From: Zobellia amurskyensis
Lineage (GTDB): Bacteria > Bacteroidota > Bacteroidia > Flavobacteriales > Flavobacteriaceae
Assembly (NCBI RefSeq): GCF_009725985.1
Contig: NZ_RCNR01000016.1
Location: 35,430-99,429 of the forward strand
Direction: 5' to 3'
Length of the DNA stretch: 64,000 nt
Position 1 is the first letter of the stretch. Every line of letters starts with the position of its first letter. A model generated the notes under the pieces. That model was not told where the DNA came from. It saw only the letters and a list, made by a program, of their open reading frames with translations, and did no database searches. The position numbers and the translations under genes were made by a program. Positions 1 through 9,326 of the stretch are shown one piece after another.

Positions 1-272
1 CAGTGCTTAAGTTGGATAATACTGCGGTTACGGGAGAATCTATCGAACAACTACAATCATTAGCACACCTTAGAACCATCAATCTTTCGAACACAAATTT
101 TGAGGAAGACCATCTCGCCCACTTACAAGATTTCAACATGTTGGAACGGGTATTTCTGTTCAAACCAACTGTTAACAAAACTGGGGTCGAGGCCATTAAC
201 GACGGTAGAACGGTTGTCGAATATGGCAATTATAGCTTGCCAGGAATCAAATCAGATAGTATTTCATACTAA
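1..272 (+). CDS. C-terminal part of a leucine-rich-repeat protein (5' end outside window)
   Basis: The reading frame is already open at the window edge (codons in phase from base 3) and ends with TAA at 270-272, so only about the last 89 residues are seen. They contain leucine-rich-repeat units (LxxLxxLxxINLSNTNF type) and end without a membrane anchor. In Bacteroidota such repeats often form the tail of large membrane-bound c-type cytochrome proteins, but no heme motif is visible here, so that is only a suggestion. Codon use looks ordinary compared with the AT-rich gene that follows. The repeat call is fairly sure; the function of the whole protein is unknown. Confidence 0.55.
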   Translation, partial: VLKLDNTAVTGESIEQLQSLAHLRTINLSNTNFEEDHLAHLQDFNMLERVFLFKPTVNKTGVEAINDGRTVVEYGNYSLPGIKSDSISY

Positions 273-337
273 TTAGAATTATTAAAAAAATTGTAGATAG
301 TCAATCAACTACCCGAAAAAATTAATTGCTTTTGAAA

Positions 338-1690
338 ATGGAAAATAAAAAATATAAAAAACTAAACATTTGGTATCGGAAATTTAAAATTAGTAAATCA
401 CCTCAAATGAACTTAGTTTGGGGATTTTTCTTATATACAGTAATTGGTTTTCTACTATTATCTATCCCTTTGTTTCATAAAACAAGTATATCTTTTTTAG
501 ATAATTTATTCATTTCTACTTCTGCTATTTCAACCACAGGACTTGTTACTATCAGCATTTTTGATTCCTATAACATTTTTGGTCAATTTATAATAATGGC
601 CCTAATTCAAGTTGGAGGTATTGGATATATGACATTGACAACATATTACTTAATACTTACTACAAAAAAAATTACTCATTGGCATAGTAAAATTATTGGA
701 ACTGAATTCACATTACCAAATTCTATTCAAATAAAAGACTTCATAAAAAGCGTTATTATTTTCACCTTGATAATGGAAACTATTGGAGCTATTCTCTTTT
801 ACTACGAATTTATAGATTCTGGAATGGGATTTTCAAAAGCTATTTGGTTTTCAATATTTCATAGTATTTCCACATTCTGCACAGCAGGTTTCGGATTATT
901 CAATGATGGATTTGAAGGCTTTAAACACAATACTTTTATCAATACCACCATAGCTGTTTTAGCAATTTCGGGTTCATTAGGTTTTATTGTCATAACAGAT
1001 TTATGGTATCGTATTAGAGGTATATCAAAGCAAGTTTCATTCACCACAAAAATCATTTTATATGGTTTTATAATATTGCTCTTTTTAGGTACCATACTCA
1101 TCTATACGACAGAAGCCTCTTCCATTTTTAGTTATGACAGTTCACTAATGACATCTTTCTTTCAAGCAATGTCAGCTATGACCACAGTTGGTTTTAATAC
1201 AGTATCTATAGGTAAAATGTCGCTGCCGGTATTATTGCTTATCATTTTTCTCATGTATGTTGGAGCTTCTCCGTCTGGAACAGCTGGAGGAATGAAAATC
1301 ACAACTTTGACTGCGATGCTTGCAATATTGAAAAGTAGATTACTTGGACAGAAAAAAATTACATTTTTAAACCGACTAATTCCTCTTGAAAGAATTTATG
1401 TTGCTACTTCTACATTTATGCTTTATACCAGTTTAATTTTTCTATTTTCGTTTTTACTATCCTATAGTGAAAACTTTTCCTTTGAAAGAATATTATTTGA
1501 AGTTGCTTCTGCATTAGGAACTGTTGGACTAAGTACCGGAATCACTGGTGATCTATCGAGTATAGGAAAAATACTAATAATTATACTAATGTTTATTGGA
1601 CGCGTAGGAGTTTTAACTTTTGGGTTCGCTATGCTACAACAAAAAATAGAAGATTCTAATCCAATTGTACGTGATGACTTAGCAGTATAA
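338..1690 (+). CDS. TrkH/KtrB-family potassium uptake transporter
   Basis: This is a 450-residue integral membrane protein, the usual length for the K+-translocating subunit of Ktr/Trk systems. Many hydrophobic segments alternate with four pore-loop motifs carrying the filter glycines: TTGL (near residue 60), TAGFG, TTVGFNT and GTVGLSTG near the C-terminus. It would move K+ across the inner membrane, normally with a cytoplasmic TrkA/KtrA NAD-binding partner, which is not visible next to it. An in-frame TTG at 326 precedes the ATG at 338; the ATG is preferred. The DNA is clearly more AT-rich than the polysaccharide genes to the right, and with the nearby integrase this hints at horizontal acquisition. 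Confidence 0.88.
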   Translation: MENKKYKKLNIWYRKFKISKSPQMNLVWGFFLYTVIGFLLLSIPLFHKTSISFLDNLFISTSAISTTGLVTISIFDSYNIFGQFIIMALIQVGGIGYMTLTTYYLILTTKKITHWHSKIIGTEFTLPNSIQIKDFIKSVIIFTLIMETIGAILFYYEFIDSGMGFSKAIWFSIFHSISTFCTAGFGLFNDGFEGFKHNTFINTTIAVLAISGSLGFIVITDLWYRIRGISKQVSFTTKIILYGFIILLFLGTILIYTTEASSIFSYDSSLMTSFFQAMSAMTTVGFNTVSIGKMSLPVLLLIIFLMYVGASPSGTAGGMKITTLTAMLAILKSRLLGQKKITFLNRLIPLERIYVATSTFMLYTSLIFLFSFLLSYSENFSFERILFEVASALGTVGLSTGITGDLSSIGKILIIILMFIGRVGVLTFGFAMLQQKIEDSNPIVRDDLAV

Positions 1691-1986
1691 CTACCTCATA
1701 AATGTCCCAATTACTACCTTAGAAAACCTACACCTGTATTACCGTCTGTCCTAAAAGTACTTAAAATCCTAAATTCAAAGCCTTAACCTTAAACAAAAAA
1801 CCGAATTTATGACTGAAATTACAATTCTCTCAATTTAGCATTGTATAATGTCTTGTAAAAAATCTTTTCTCAATTAGTCTGAATAATAGCCTTTCTTTAT
1901 ATACCAATTTATTGGACAGTTGTGAACATATGGCAGTCAAATTCTTTTTACTATCATTAAAAATTTCTACAGAAAATTTTTCTGAA
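1691..1986. other. Non-coding AT-rich spacer between TrkH and integrase
   Basis: About 296 bp between the plus-strand transporter and the 3' end of the minus-strand integrase. I see no open frame of useful length, no clear terminator hairpin and no copy of the tRNA-Pro 3' end that would mark the second attachment site of an element. Confidence 0.5.
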
Positions 1987-3222
1987 CTACCTATTCTTGA
2001 TTTCTCGAAAATGATTTCTTAACTGTTGCATATCGTCACTAACTTTGCGTTCAATAACCTTGGCGTAAATCTGCGTTGTTGATATTCTGGAATGGCCTAA
2101 TAATTTTGATACCGTTTCTATAGGCATACCGTTGCTCAAAGTAACCGTTGTTGCAAAAGTATGTCTGGCGATGTGGAAGGTGAGGTTTTGTTCAATGCCA
2201 CATACATCTGCAATTTCCTTTAGATAAGAGTTCAATTTTTGGTTTGAAATCTTGGGAAATACATGCCCCCTACTTAAAGACTTCATATCACCCTTATATT
2301 TTTTTATGATTTGCAAAGCTTTTGGTAATAGAGGTATCCGAATGGGTTTTGTGGTTTTCTCTCTTCGATAATAAATCCAAAGTTCCCCGTCAATTCCTAC
2401 CCTGATATTATCTGTTGTTAGATTAATGACATCAATATAGCTCAAGCTGGTATAACAGCTAAATACGAACAAATCGCTAACCAACTGCAATCTAGCTATC
2501 TTAAACTTCCTTTTCTCAATGGCCTGAAGCTGATCAAGCCTTAGAAATTCACGTTCGTTCTTTATATATTTGAACTTGAAATTAATAAAGGGGTCACGGT
2601 CTATCCATTCCAATTTAAAGGCTAGATTTATAAGTTTTCGTAAACGACCTATATGTTTCATGACCGTATTGTTGCCCATCCGCCTTTGATGGTCCTGCGG
2701 TATGTATCCCCTCAAAAATTTTTCGAACTTTATAATAAAATTATAGTCAAGTACATTCAAATATATATCAGAAACATTATAAATGTTCAGGAGAAACTTG
2801 AAGAGGTAACGTTGGGTAGTAAAATAGTTCTTTTGTGTTCCCCATTTCAATTTACCGTCCATATCTTCCTGATGATAGTTTATGATATCACCAAGTGTAT
2901 GAAACTTCTCGTCTTCACCCAAATATCTGGACTTTATCGCTTGAGCAGTAATTGGTTTGTGTTCAAGCTTTAAATCCTGATAGCATCGGAATAATTGGTT
3001 GTAGGTTTCGTCAAGGTAGCTATTAAGAATTCTTGATTTTTGACTTCTTCCCTTTACTTTATTTGCGTGGGCGTCCCAATCGACTAATGGAACTTTCCGC
3101 TTTAAGCTAATCATAGCTCGTTTGCCGTTTACAGTAATTCTTGCATAAATGGGTACTTGCCCGTTCTTAATTCTAGATGAATTTGTCCAGAAAAAGATAC
3201 CGAAGGTTGAAGTTGCTTTCAT
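1987..3222 (-). CDS. Tyrosine recombinase / site-specific integrase, Bacteroidota type
   Basis: The 411-residue protein has the usual layout: an N-terminal arm-binding domain (about 1-100), a SAM-like core-binding domain (about 105-215) and a C-terminal catalytic domain. Catalytic residues visible are His350-x-x-Arg353 (HIARH), His377 in LLGHS and the nucleophile Tyr386 in QIYAKV. The first conserved arginine, normally in a TGLR motif, is replaced: the segment reads CYTSLSYID, with Ser261 at that place. Loss of this arginine is known from IntDOT and relatives in Bacteroides conjugative transposons, so it does not imply a dead enzyme. The gene lies 263 bp from tRNA-Pro, a typical attachment arrangement. 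No excisionase, relaxase or transposition partners are visible, so the element is either larger and off the left edge or a remnant. Confidence 0.9.
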   Translation of the reverse strand: MKATSTFGIFFWTNSSRIKNGQVPIYARITVNGKRAMISLKRKVPLVDWDAHANKVKGRSQKSRILNSYLDETYNQLFRCYQDLKLEHKPITAQAIKSRYLGEDEKFHTLGDIINYHQEDMDGKLKWGTQKNYFTTQRYLFKFLLNIYNVSDIYLNVLDYNFIIKFEKFLRGYIPQDHQRRMGNNTVMKHIGRLRKLINLAFKLEWIDRDPFINFKFKYIKNEREFLRLDQLQAIEKRKFKIARLQLVSDLFVFSCYTSLSYIDVINLTTDNIRVGIDGELWIYYRREKTTKPIRIPLLPKALQIIKKYKGDMKSLSRGHVFPKISNQKLNSYLKEIADVCGIEQNLTFHIARHTFATTVTLSNGMPIETVSKLLGHSRISTTQIYAKVIERKVSDDMQQLRNHFREIKNR

Positions 3223-3429
3223 GATTTCGTCTTTTTAGGTTAATACTGTTCCTGATATCAGACGAAAGTCAAATCACTTTAAAGATACACTTATTAAATC
3301 ACTATTGCATAATTTTAAAAAATCGGTCAACACAAATGTTAAAATTAAAAATTGTTAACCGATTTGTTGACAAATAGATTGATAATAGATGATATCAAAA
3401 ATTATCAATATATATGACTAAAATCGCAA

Positions 3430-3459
3430 AAGCCTGTTAATCATTTAATTAACAGGCTT
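3430..3459 (-). terminator. Hairpin downstream of tRNA-Pro
   Basis: A perfect 12-bp inverted repeat (AAGCCTGTTAAT, 3430-3441, and its complement, 3448-3459) with a 6-nt loop. On the minus strand it is followed by a short T-rich stretch. It lies about 27 bp past the 3' end of the minus-strand tRNA-Pro and before the integrase gene, so it most likely ends the tRNA transcript and insulates the integrase. Confidence 0.6.
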
Positions 3460-3485
3460 ATATTGTGCATTGATATGCTATAGTG

Positions 3486-3559
3486 TCGGGATGACAGGAT
3501 TTGAACCTGCGACCCCACGCCCCCCAGGCGTGTACGCTACCGGACTGCGCTACATCCCG
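3486..3559 (-). tRNA. tRNA-Pro (anticodon GGG)
   Basis: On the minus strand the sequence folds as a tRNA: acceptor stem CGGGATG/CATCCCG with discriminator A, a D-arm, an anticodon stem CACGC/GCGTG closing the loop CTGGGGG (anticodon GGG, proline), and a T-arm around GGTTCAAATCC. The 3' CCA is not encoded. A tyrosine recombinase gene starts 263 bp downstream of its 3' end, making this tRNA a plausible attachment site. No second copy of its 3' end is visible in the window. Confidence 0.93.
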
Positions 3560-3625
3560 AAATTGGATTGCAAAAATATAAAAGTTAGACAGATATTCTG
3601 CTATCTTTTTTAAAAAATACAACAA

Positions 3626-4540
3626 CTACTCTAGACCCTCCAACCAACCAAACAAAAGCTCGGGCCAAGTTCTTAAATGCGGATCTTGTAAACCCAAAGC
3701 AAAACCATGTCCCCCAGTTGGAAATACATGCAAAGCGGCTGGAACATTGTTCTTTACCAATGCCTTGTAAAACGCCAAGCTGTTTTCTACCGGAACGGCT
3801 TTATCATCGGTAGCATGCAGTAGAAAGGTAGGTGGTGTATTGGCAGATACCTGCTTTTCATTACTAAAACGGTCAACCGTTGCCAGTTTCGGATTTTTGC
3901 CTAACAAGTTATTCTGAGAACCTTTATGGGTAGATGACTGATTAAAAGTTATTACGGGATAACACAAAGTCAAAAAATCAGGTCTAGCACTTAATTTATC
4001 AGCTTCATCAATAGCTGTGTATACTTTTTCATCAAAATGGGTTCCTAGAGTAGAAGCTAGATGTCCACCAGCGGAAAAGCCCATAGCGCCAATTTTATTT
4101 GGGTCTATATGAAACTCTTCTGCCTTACTTCTTACTAAACGTAATGCACGTTGTGCATCCATTAAAGGCACATCTTGCGGATTAGTCTGAGATACAGTTG
4201 ATGGTAAACGGTATTTGACCACAATGCCGGCTATACCCTTGCTATTTAAAAACTTTGCAATATCTATTCCCTCCCAATCATAAGCCAAAATGCGATATCC
4301 TCCTCCAGGGAATATTACCATTGCCTGACCCGTAGCATTCTTTTTTGATGGTAGATACACTTCAATGGTAGGGTCTTGCACTTTACTTATACGCAAAATA
4401 TCTTCAATAACATGCTCTTCTTTTTCGTCCGAAGCTACATAGTTTGGTATCTTATCTTTAGGCCATAAGGATATTATGGTGTCTTGGGAAAAAGCGTTTA
4501 CACTCATTGTTAATACGGTAAGGAATATTAGTTTATTCAT
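3626..4540 (-). CDS. Secreted alpha/beta-hydrolase, acetyl-xylan-esterase-like
   Basis: The 304-residue protein begins with a signal peptide (cleavage near AFSQ, residue 18) and is probably periplasmic. It has an alpha/beta-hydrolase fold: an oxyanion-loop motif FPGGGY near residue 77, the nucleophile elbow GFSAGG with Ser156, an acid in HATDD (Asp245/246) and His278 in GGHGF. This pattern fits the family of bacterial esterases that deacetylate plant or algal polysaccharides, but the substrate cannot be read from sequence. It sits 14 bp downstream of the VanX-like lipoprotein gene on the same strand and is probably co-transcribed with it. A carbohydrate acetyl-esterase role is inferred from fold and neighbours. 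Confidence 0.8.
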   Translation of the reverse strand: MNKLIFLTVLTMSVNAFSQDTIISLWPKDKIPNYVASDEKEEHVIEDILRISKVQDPTIEVYLPSKKNATGQAMVIFPGGGYRILAYDWEGIDIAKFLNSKGIAGIVVKYRLPSTVSQTNPQDVPLMDAQRALRLVRSKAEEFHIDPNKIGAMGFSAGGHLASTLGTHFDEKVYTAIDEADKLSARPDFLTLCYPVITFNQSSTHKGSQNNLLGKNPKLATVDRFSNEKQVSANTPPTFLLHATDDKAVPVENSLAFYKALVKNNVPAALHVFPTGGHGFALGLQDPHLRTWPELLFGWLEGLE

Positions 4541-4554
4541 CTTTAATATTAAAA

Positions 4555-5277
4555 TTAATTACAGTCCCATTTAAAATTTGCAATTGGATATCTGTGAGCT
4601 CCATCTAAGTTATAGTGCCACCATTCTGTTCTAGTTGACCAAAAACCGTGCTTTTCCATCGTCTCCTTCAACAGTTTTCTATTGGCCAATATCTCTTTAG
4701 GCAAATCAAAATTATCATGATATGCTCGCTTTCCAAAGAAATCAAAATCGGTTCCCATATCCAGTTCTTCACCATCCAAAGATTCCAAGGTAATATCTAC
4801 GGCACCTCCCTTATTATGTATGGAGCCTTTTTTAGGATTGGCTACATATTGCGGATTGGGTACTATTTTCCACATCTTATATTGCACCGAATTTGGACGG
4901 TAGCAATCAAAGAACTTTATGCGTACGCCACTTTTTTTGAAGTCTTCATTAACTTTTAATAAAGCCTTTGCTGTTTTCACCCGGGTATAACACTCTGCGC
5001 AATCATAGACTTTTTCTTTAAGAAAATTATTCTCGGTAGCATATCGTAATTCATAACCAAATCCATCACTAAAATCTGCTAAGCGAACAAATGTGGTGTC
5101 CGCCAACTTTTCAAAAGTCTTAAATATTTTCTTAGGAATTTCTTTTTCTTTAACTACCGTATCCATCTGCTTTGTAGCTACATCTTCATTTTGCTCTGCA
5201 TTCTTGTCTGCTTTTGGTTTATCACCACAAGACACTAAAAAAACAAAAAAGACAAGCATACTGTAAAAATTCCTCAT
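4555..5277 (-). CDS. VanX-like D-alanyl-D-alanine dipeptidase lipoprotein (M15D)
   Basis: The 240-residue protein has a lipoprotein signal ending FLVSC (Cys17). After an acidic/lysine-rich linker comes a peptidase M15D domain with the zinc-binding motif SxHxxGxAxD (Ser152, His154, Asp161) and the EWWH motif (Glu218, His221) seen in VanX/DdpX. Such enzymes hydrolyse D-Ala-D-Ala; an outer-membrane or periplasmic copy would act on peptidoglycan-derived dipeptides rather than confer vancomycin resistance. No VanH/VanA genes are nearby. It forms a probable two-gene unit with the esterase downstream. Family call is firm; physiological role is inferred. Confidence 0.85.
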   Translation of the reverse strand: MRNFYSMLVFFVFLVSCGDKPKADKNAEQNEDVATKQMDTVVKEKEIPKKIFKTFEKLADTTFVRLADFSDGFGYELRYATENNFLKEKVYDCAECYTRVKTAKALLKVNEDFKKSGVRIKFFDCYRPNSVQYKMWKIVPNPQYVANPKKGSIHNKGGAVDITLESLDGEELDMGTDFDFFGKRAYHDNFDLPKEILANRKLLKETMEKHGFWSTRTEWWHYNLDGAHRYPIANFKWDCN

Positions 5278-5366
5278 AAAAATAAATTATCTGCCTGACA
5301 TGAGATATTGGTCAGTTTTTAGGGATATATTGATATAAAATCGATTTTCAATTTACATGCAAGATA

Positions 5367-7232
5367 TTACTTTCTGGCAATAACAATTACCCAATCTTTC
5401 TCTTTTTGCCCATTGTAAGCGGATAATTCTACACTGTTAGGCTTGGTTATTTTCCAGCCTTCGTTTTGCTTGTCAAACAACATTCCTCCTGCTTTTGGAT
5501 CATAAAAAGCAATTGTAAAAGCTCCATCACCTATGGCTAGATCTGTAGTTTCATTTTTTGGTAAATACACTACGTAGATTTCATCCTTTTTAGCAAAACA
5601 GTACGCTTTATCGTTACTCAACAACTCGTCATGATTTTGCATTGTTTCATACGGCAAGTGGTCTTCAAAAAACTTCTTGGCATTGTAACTAATGTTCCAC
5701 CAAGCATCACGAGTCCTAAAATCTTCTGCTGAAATATCATTATTGGGCACATCTTTACCTCCAAAATACCAGGAAGTACCGGCTGCCCCGGACATTAGAC
5801 TTCCCCAAAGGCTACTGTGCATTACCATATCATGATTATTGTTAGCTGCAGTATCTGTAGTAACTCCAATATCCCAATGGCCAATTTCATCAAGGTAGAC
5901 TACCCATGGTCTTTTTTTCTTTACGGATAGATCCAACCATTTCTTCACTTCCTTATGTACCTCTGTAGTATCGTACATCTGTAAAGATGGGATTTCAAAA
6001 TTACGGTACCCTAACATTGGGGTAAACGTTTCCTTTATAGGATCTAAAGATCTACCTTCTCTTCGTTCTCCCGTAACTCTAACATGATTATGAACAGCTA
6101 TAGGATGATTATAAGGATCAATCTTACGAATGTAATCTGCATAACTTTTTAGTTGTTTCGGACTGCGGTTGGTTTCTTCGCCCAAATTCCAAACAATTCC
6201 TAAATGATGGCCAAAGCGGGCTACTAATTCTTTATAAAAAAGTTTCCGTTCCAGTCCTAATTCACCTTTATTTAAAACCGTATCATTCTCTGTTTCTTGT
6301 GTAAAAACGTTCATGGCCATTCCCAGTTTATCCATATGAGTGAAAACAGTTTCCCATTGATCTAATTTACTAACGTCGTAGCGTGTTTGTTCTTTGGGAG
6401 CAATCCAAGGCCATACATCGTTTCCGTCTCCATTTTCGTTCATAACCAGAAAATAAAGACTGTTCATTCCTTTTTCGGACAAGTAATTAAGAGCTCCTAT
6501 TATTCCTTTTCCATTATTAAAACCCCATGTAGGGTCTGAATCCTTCCAATCATCAACGTGCGTTGGATACTCATGAAGGCCATCTTCTAATGTTGGCGTA
6601 TCCGGACCTCCATTGTCAAAAGTTCCATCAAATTCAGAATAGGCCAAAAAGTTTTCGGGACTACCCACTCCGTTTTTTAAAAATGGTTTTTGATCTTCAC
6701 TTTGTTTAAGATAGTGCGTGCCATCGTAAGCAAGTTTTCCCGTTCTATAAAATCCATTTGCCGTAGAATCTACCGGCTGTATTTCAAAATTTCCTTTTAT
6801 ATCCCAGATGCTTTGGTTTTTCTTAGGTAATGAAAACTGCTTTACGGCAATATTTTTACCTTCCATCAAATATGCCCTAAAATCCCAATTTCCAATAGCG
6901 TTAGGAGAAAATTTCACTCTCCATTTGTTTCCAGAATCTGCACTTGTATCGGCAGCTTCTCCATCGGCCGCAAAATAACCGTGCACCGTATATGTAGTAT
7001 CTTTATTTGAGAAATTAACGAGTAAAGAATAATCTAAAAAAGGGTTTATCGAATCATTTTCCGATACTTCTGGACCATTGAATGTTAAAGTTACCGGTTG
7101 CCATTTTAATAATGAGCCCTCTAAAATATATGTATTGGAAGATTCCTTTTCAGTACACGCACAGAATAGTAAAATAAAGGCACAAATACCTACAAAATAT
7201 TGCTTAAAGCAGTGGGAACGCATAAGTAGCAT
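5367..7232 (-). CDS. DUF5060-domain glycoside hydrolase, lipoprotein
   Basis: The 621-residue protein starts with a lipoprotein-type signal (LLFCAC, Cys24 or 26). Residues about 40-140 match the beta-sandwich DUF5060 domain seen at the front of some glycosidases. A TIM-barrel follows, with candidate catalytic acids in WNLGEETN (Glu352/353) and VYLDEIGHW (Glu449), then a beta-rich C-terminal domain (about 540-621). This architecture occurs in enzymes encoded in marine polysaccharide loci, but the substrate is not determinable here. It is transcribed away from the sulfatase gene at 7396. ATG codons at 7232 and 7223 are both possible starts and give the same signal peptide. Confidence 0.75.
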   Translation of the reverse strand: MLLMRSHCFKQYFVGICAFILLFCACTEKESSNTYILEGSLLKWQPVTLTFNGPEVSENDSINPFLDYSLLVNFSNKDTTYTVHGYFAADGEAADTSADSGNKWRVKFSPNAIGNWDFRAYLMEGKNIAVKQFSLPKKNQSIWDIKGNFEIQPVDSTANGFYRTGKLAYDGTHYLKQSEDQKPFLKNGVGSPENFLAYSEFDGTFDNGGPDTPTLEDGLHEYPTHVDDWKDSDPTWGFNNGKGIIGALNYLSEKGMNSLYFLVMNENGDGNDVWPWIAPKEQTRYDVSKLDQWETVFTHMDKLGMAMNVFTQETENDTVLNKGELGLERKLFYKELVARFGHHLGIVWNLGEETNRSPKQLKSYADYIRKIDPYNHPIAVHNHVRVTGERREGRSLDPIKETFTPMLGYRNFEIPSLQMYDTTEVHKEVKKWLDLSVKKKRPWVVYLDEIGHWDIGVTTDTAANNNHDMVMHSSLWGSLMSGAAGTSWYFGGKDVPNNDISAEDFRTRDAWWNISYNAKKFFEDHLPYETMQNHDELLSNDKAYCFAKKDEIYVVYLPKNETTDLAIGDGAFTIAFYDPKAGGMLFDKQNEGWKITKPNSVELSAYNGQKEKDWVIVIARK

Positions 7233-7330
7233 ATTGAATTTAAATTCCCATAATATAGGTATTTTTTCATGGTAAAAATCTATTTTACTTCTAAATTTCT
7301 ATTTGGTTTTATCACTATATTCATAGTCTA

Positions 7331-7359
7331 TTATGCTTGCTTAAGCCGAAAAAGCATAA
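7331..7359. promoter_or_regulatory. Inverted repeat in the divergent promoter region
   Basis: TTATGCTT (7331-7338) is matched by AAGCATAA (7352-7359), an 8-bp perfect inverted repeat with a 13-bp spacer. It lies between the divergently transcribed DUF5060 glycosidase and the sulfatase, 36 bp before the sulfatase ATG. It could be a repressor or activator site or a leader hairpin. No regulator is encoded beside it. Confidence 0.3.
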
Positions 7360-7395
7360 GCCAACAACCTAACCCCTTTTAAATAACCCATAGAC

Positions 7396-9204
7396 ATGAA
7401 CCTACTACGAACACTTAAAATACCCCTCTTATTTATTTTGAATTTTATGGTCGTAGGGTGTAAAGGTGATTTAAACAAATCTGATAATAGCACTACTGCT
7501 AAAGGCACATCTAAACGACCCAACGTTATTTTGATTGTTGCGGACGACCAAGGCTGGGGAGATTTGAGCGGCAATGGCAATACTAATCTGAGTACTCCAA
7601 ACATTGATGCTTTGGCCAAATATGGGGTTTCTTTTGAAAACTTTTACGTACAACCGGTTTGCTCCCCTACCCGTGCAGAATTAATGACTGGCAGATATTT
7701 TCCGAGAACAGGTGTCTACTCGACTTCTTCAGGAGGTGAGCGTATGAATTTTGACGAAACAACTTTAGCCGAAATTTTAAAAAATTCGGGTTACAAGACG
7801 GCTGCTTATGGCAAATGGCACAACGGTATGCAACCTCCATACCACCCCAATTCACAAGGTTTTGATGATTTCTACGGATTTGCCTCTGGTCATTGGGGCA
7901 ATTATTTTAGCCCAATGTTAGAGCGTAACGGAAATATCGCAAAAGGAAATGGTTTTCTTGTGGATGACCTCACTGACCATGGACTTGATTTTATTGAAAA
8001 ATATAAGGAAGCCCCTTTCTTTCTCTATCTGCCATTTAACACGCCCCATAGCCCAATGCAAGTGCCGGATGAGTACTGGAATCGGTTTATGGAAAAAGAA
8101 CTCAGTCTATATTCTGATGACAAAACCAATGAGGACATAGACTTTACAAAGGCCGCATTGGCAATGGTTGAAAATATAGATTATAATGTTGGACGGATTA
8201 CGGCAAAACTACGGAAACTGTACCTTGATGATGATACCATAGTAATCTACCTTACGGACAATGGTCCAAATAGTTTTAGATGGAACGGCGGCATGCGGGG
8301 CAAGAAAGGTTCTACGGATGAAGGCGGGGTTCGGAGTCCGCTATATATACAATGGACGGATTCTATCCATGCTGGAAGCAAAGTAACACAGATTGCCAGC
8401 TCTATAGATATCTTACCTACCATAACTAGTATGCTGAGTATAAACACCACTGAAACGAAACCTATTGATGGTAAAGATTTATCACCATTATTATTTGAAG
8501 ATACCCCCACTTGGAACGATAGGTTAATCTTTAATCATTGGAACGGAAACACTAGTGTACGGACTCAAAATTACCGTTTGGACAATGAAAACCATTTATA
8601 TGATATTAGAAAAGATCGAGGGCAAGCTACCGATATTTCAAAGCATTCTCCCAAACTAGTTGATTCATTAAAAAAAGCCAAGGAACGTTGGTTATTGGAA
8701 GTAAATTCACTTACTGCAGAGACAGATGACAGACCCTTCACGCTCGGCCACCCAGATTTTCAATTTACACAATTACCCGCTCGTGACGCAATTGCCCACG
8801 GGAATATAAAACGAAGTAACAGATACCCTAACGATACGTTTTTCACTAATTGGAAAAGCACTAAAGATTCAATTAGTTGGGATATTGAGGTTCTTGCCGA
8901 TGGACAATTTGAAGTACAATTATTCTACACCTCCCCAGAAAAAAATATCGGATCCATTATAGAACTCGGAATGGGAAACAGTAAAATTGCGACCAAAATA
9001 TCTGAAGCCCATGACCCTCCATTAACTGGTGAAGAAAATGACCGAACACCAAGAATGGAGTCCTATGTTAAAGATTTTAAACCAATGAAATTGGGTACCA
9101 TGATCCTGAAGAAAGGAAAGGGAACGCTAACTTTAAAAGCTCTGAAAGTAACCGGAAATGAGGTCGCGGATGTTCGGCTTTTACTGTTTAGAAGAATCAA
9201 TTAA
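7396..9204 (+). CDS. Family S1 sulfatase lipoprotein with C-terminal accessory domain
   Basis: The 602-residue protein has a lipoprotein signal (VVGC, Cys22). The sulfatase core (about 40-460) opens with NVILIVADDQGWGD, whose acidic pair binds calcium. The active-site motif is CSPTR, with Cys89 expected to be converted to formylglycine. GKWH and LTDNGPN supply further metal and sulfate contacts. Residues about 470-602 form a beta-rich C-terminal region that looks like an accessory or substrate-recognition domain, similar in placement to the tail of the sulfatase at 39787. It would remove sulfate esters from algal glycans at the cell surface or in the periplasm. The exact S1 subfamily cannot be set by eye. 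Confidence 0.9.
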   Translation: MNLLRTLKIPLLFILNFMVVGCKGDLNKSDNSTTAKGTSKRPNVILIVADDQGWGDLSGNGNTNLSTPNIDALAKYGVSFENFYVQPVCSPTRAELMTGRYFPRTGVYSTSSGGERMNFDETTLAEILKNSGYKTAAYGKWHNGMQPPYHPNSQGFDDFYGFASGHWGNYFSPMLERNGNIAKGNGFLVDDLTDHGLDFIEKYKEAPFFLYLPFNTPHSPMQVPDEYWNRFMEKELSLYSDDKTNEDIDFTKAALAMVENIDYNVGRITAKLRKLYLDDDTIVIYLTDNGPNSFRWNGGMRGKKGSTDEGGVRSPLYIQWTDSIHAGSKVTQIASSIDILPTITSMLSINTTETKPIDGKDLSPLLFEDTPTWNDRLIFNHWNGNTSVRTQNYRLDNENHLYDIRKDRGQATDISKHSPKLVDSLKKAKERWLLEVNSLTAETDDRPFTLGHPDFQFTQLPARDAIAHGNIKRSNRYPNDTFFTNWKSTKDSISWDIEVLADGQFEVQLFYTSPEKNIGSIIELGMGNSKIATKISEAHDPPLTGEENDRTPRMESYVKDFKPMKLGTMILKKGKGTLTLKALKVTGNEVADVRLLLFRRIN

Positions 9205-9274
9205 TTTCAAAACAACTCACTTTCCTTTGCAATTGTCTGATTAAATCAAACAGTTATAGTTTCTCTATAAAAAT

Positions 9275-9302
9275 AAAGCCCCACTTTTTAAGGAGGGGCT
9301 TT
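9275..9302. terminator. Bidirectional terminator between convergent genes
   Basis: AAAGCCCC (9275-9282) pairs with GGGGCTTT (9295-9302), with extra pairing possible in the 12-nt loop, flanked by A/T runs on both sides. It sits between the stop of the plus-strand sulfatase and the stop of the minus-strand TIM-barrel gene and can serve both. Confidence 0.75.
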
Positions 9303-9326
9303 AACTTTATAAAGGAATTGATTTTC

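Noticed and set aside
4555..5277. Vancomycin resistance gene cluster
   Set aside because: Only the VanX-like dipeptidase is present, as a lipoprotein and without VanH, VanA or VanRS; a peptidoglycan-recycling role is more likely.
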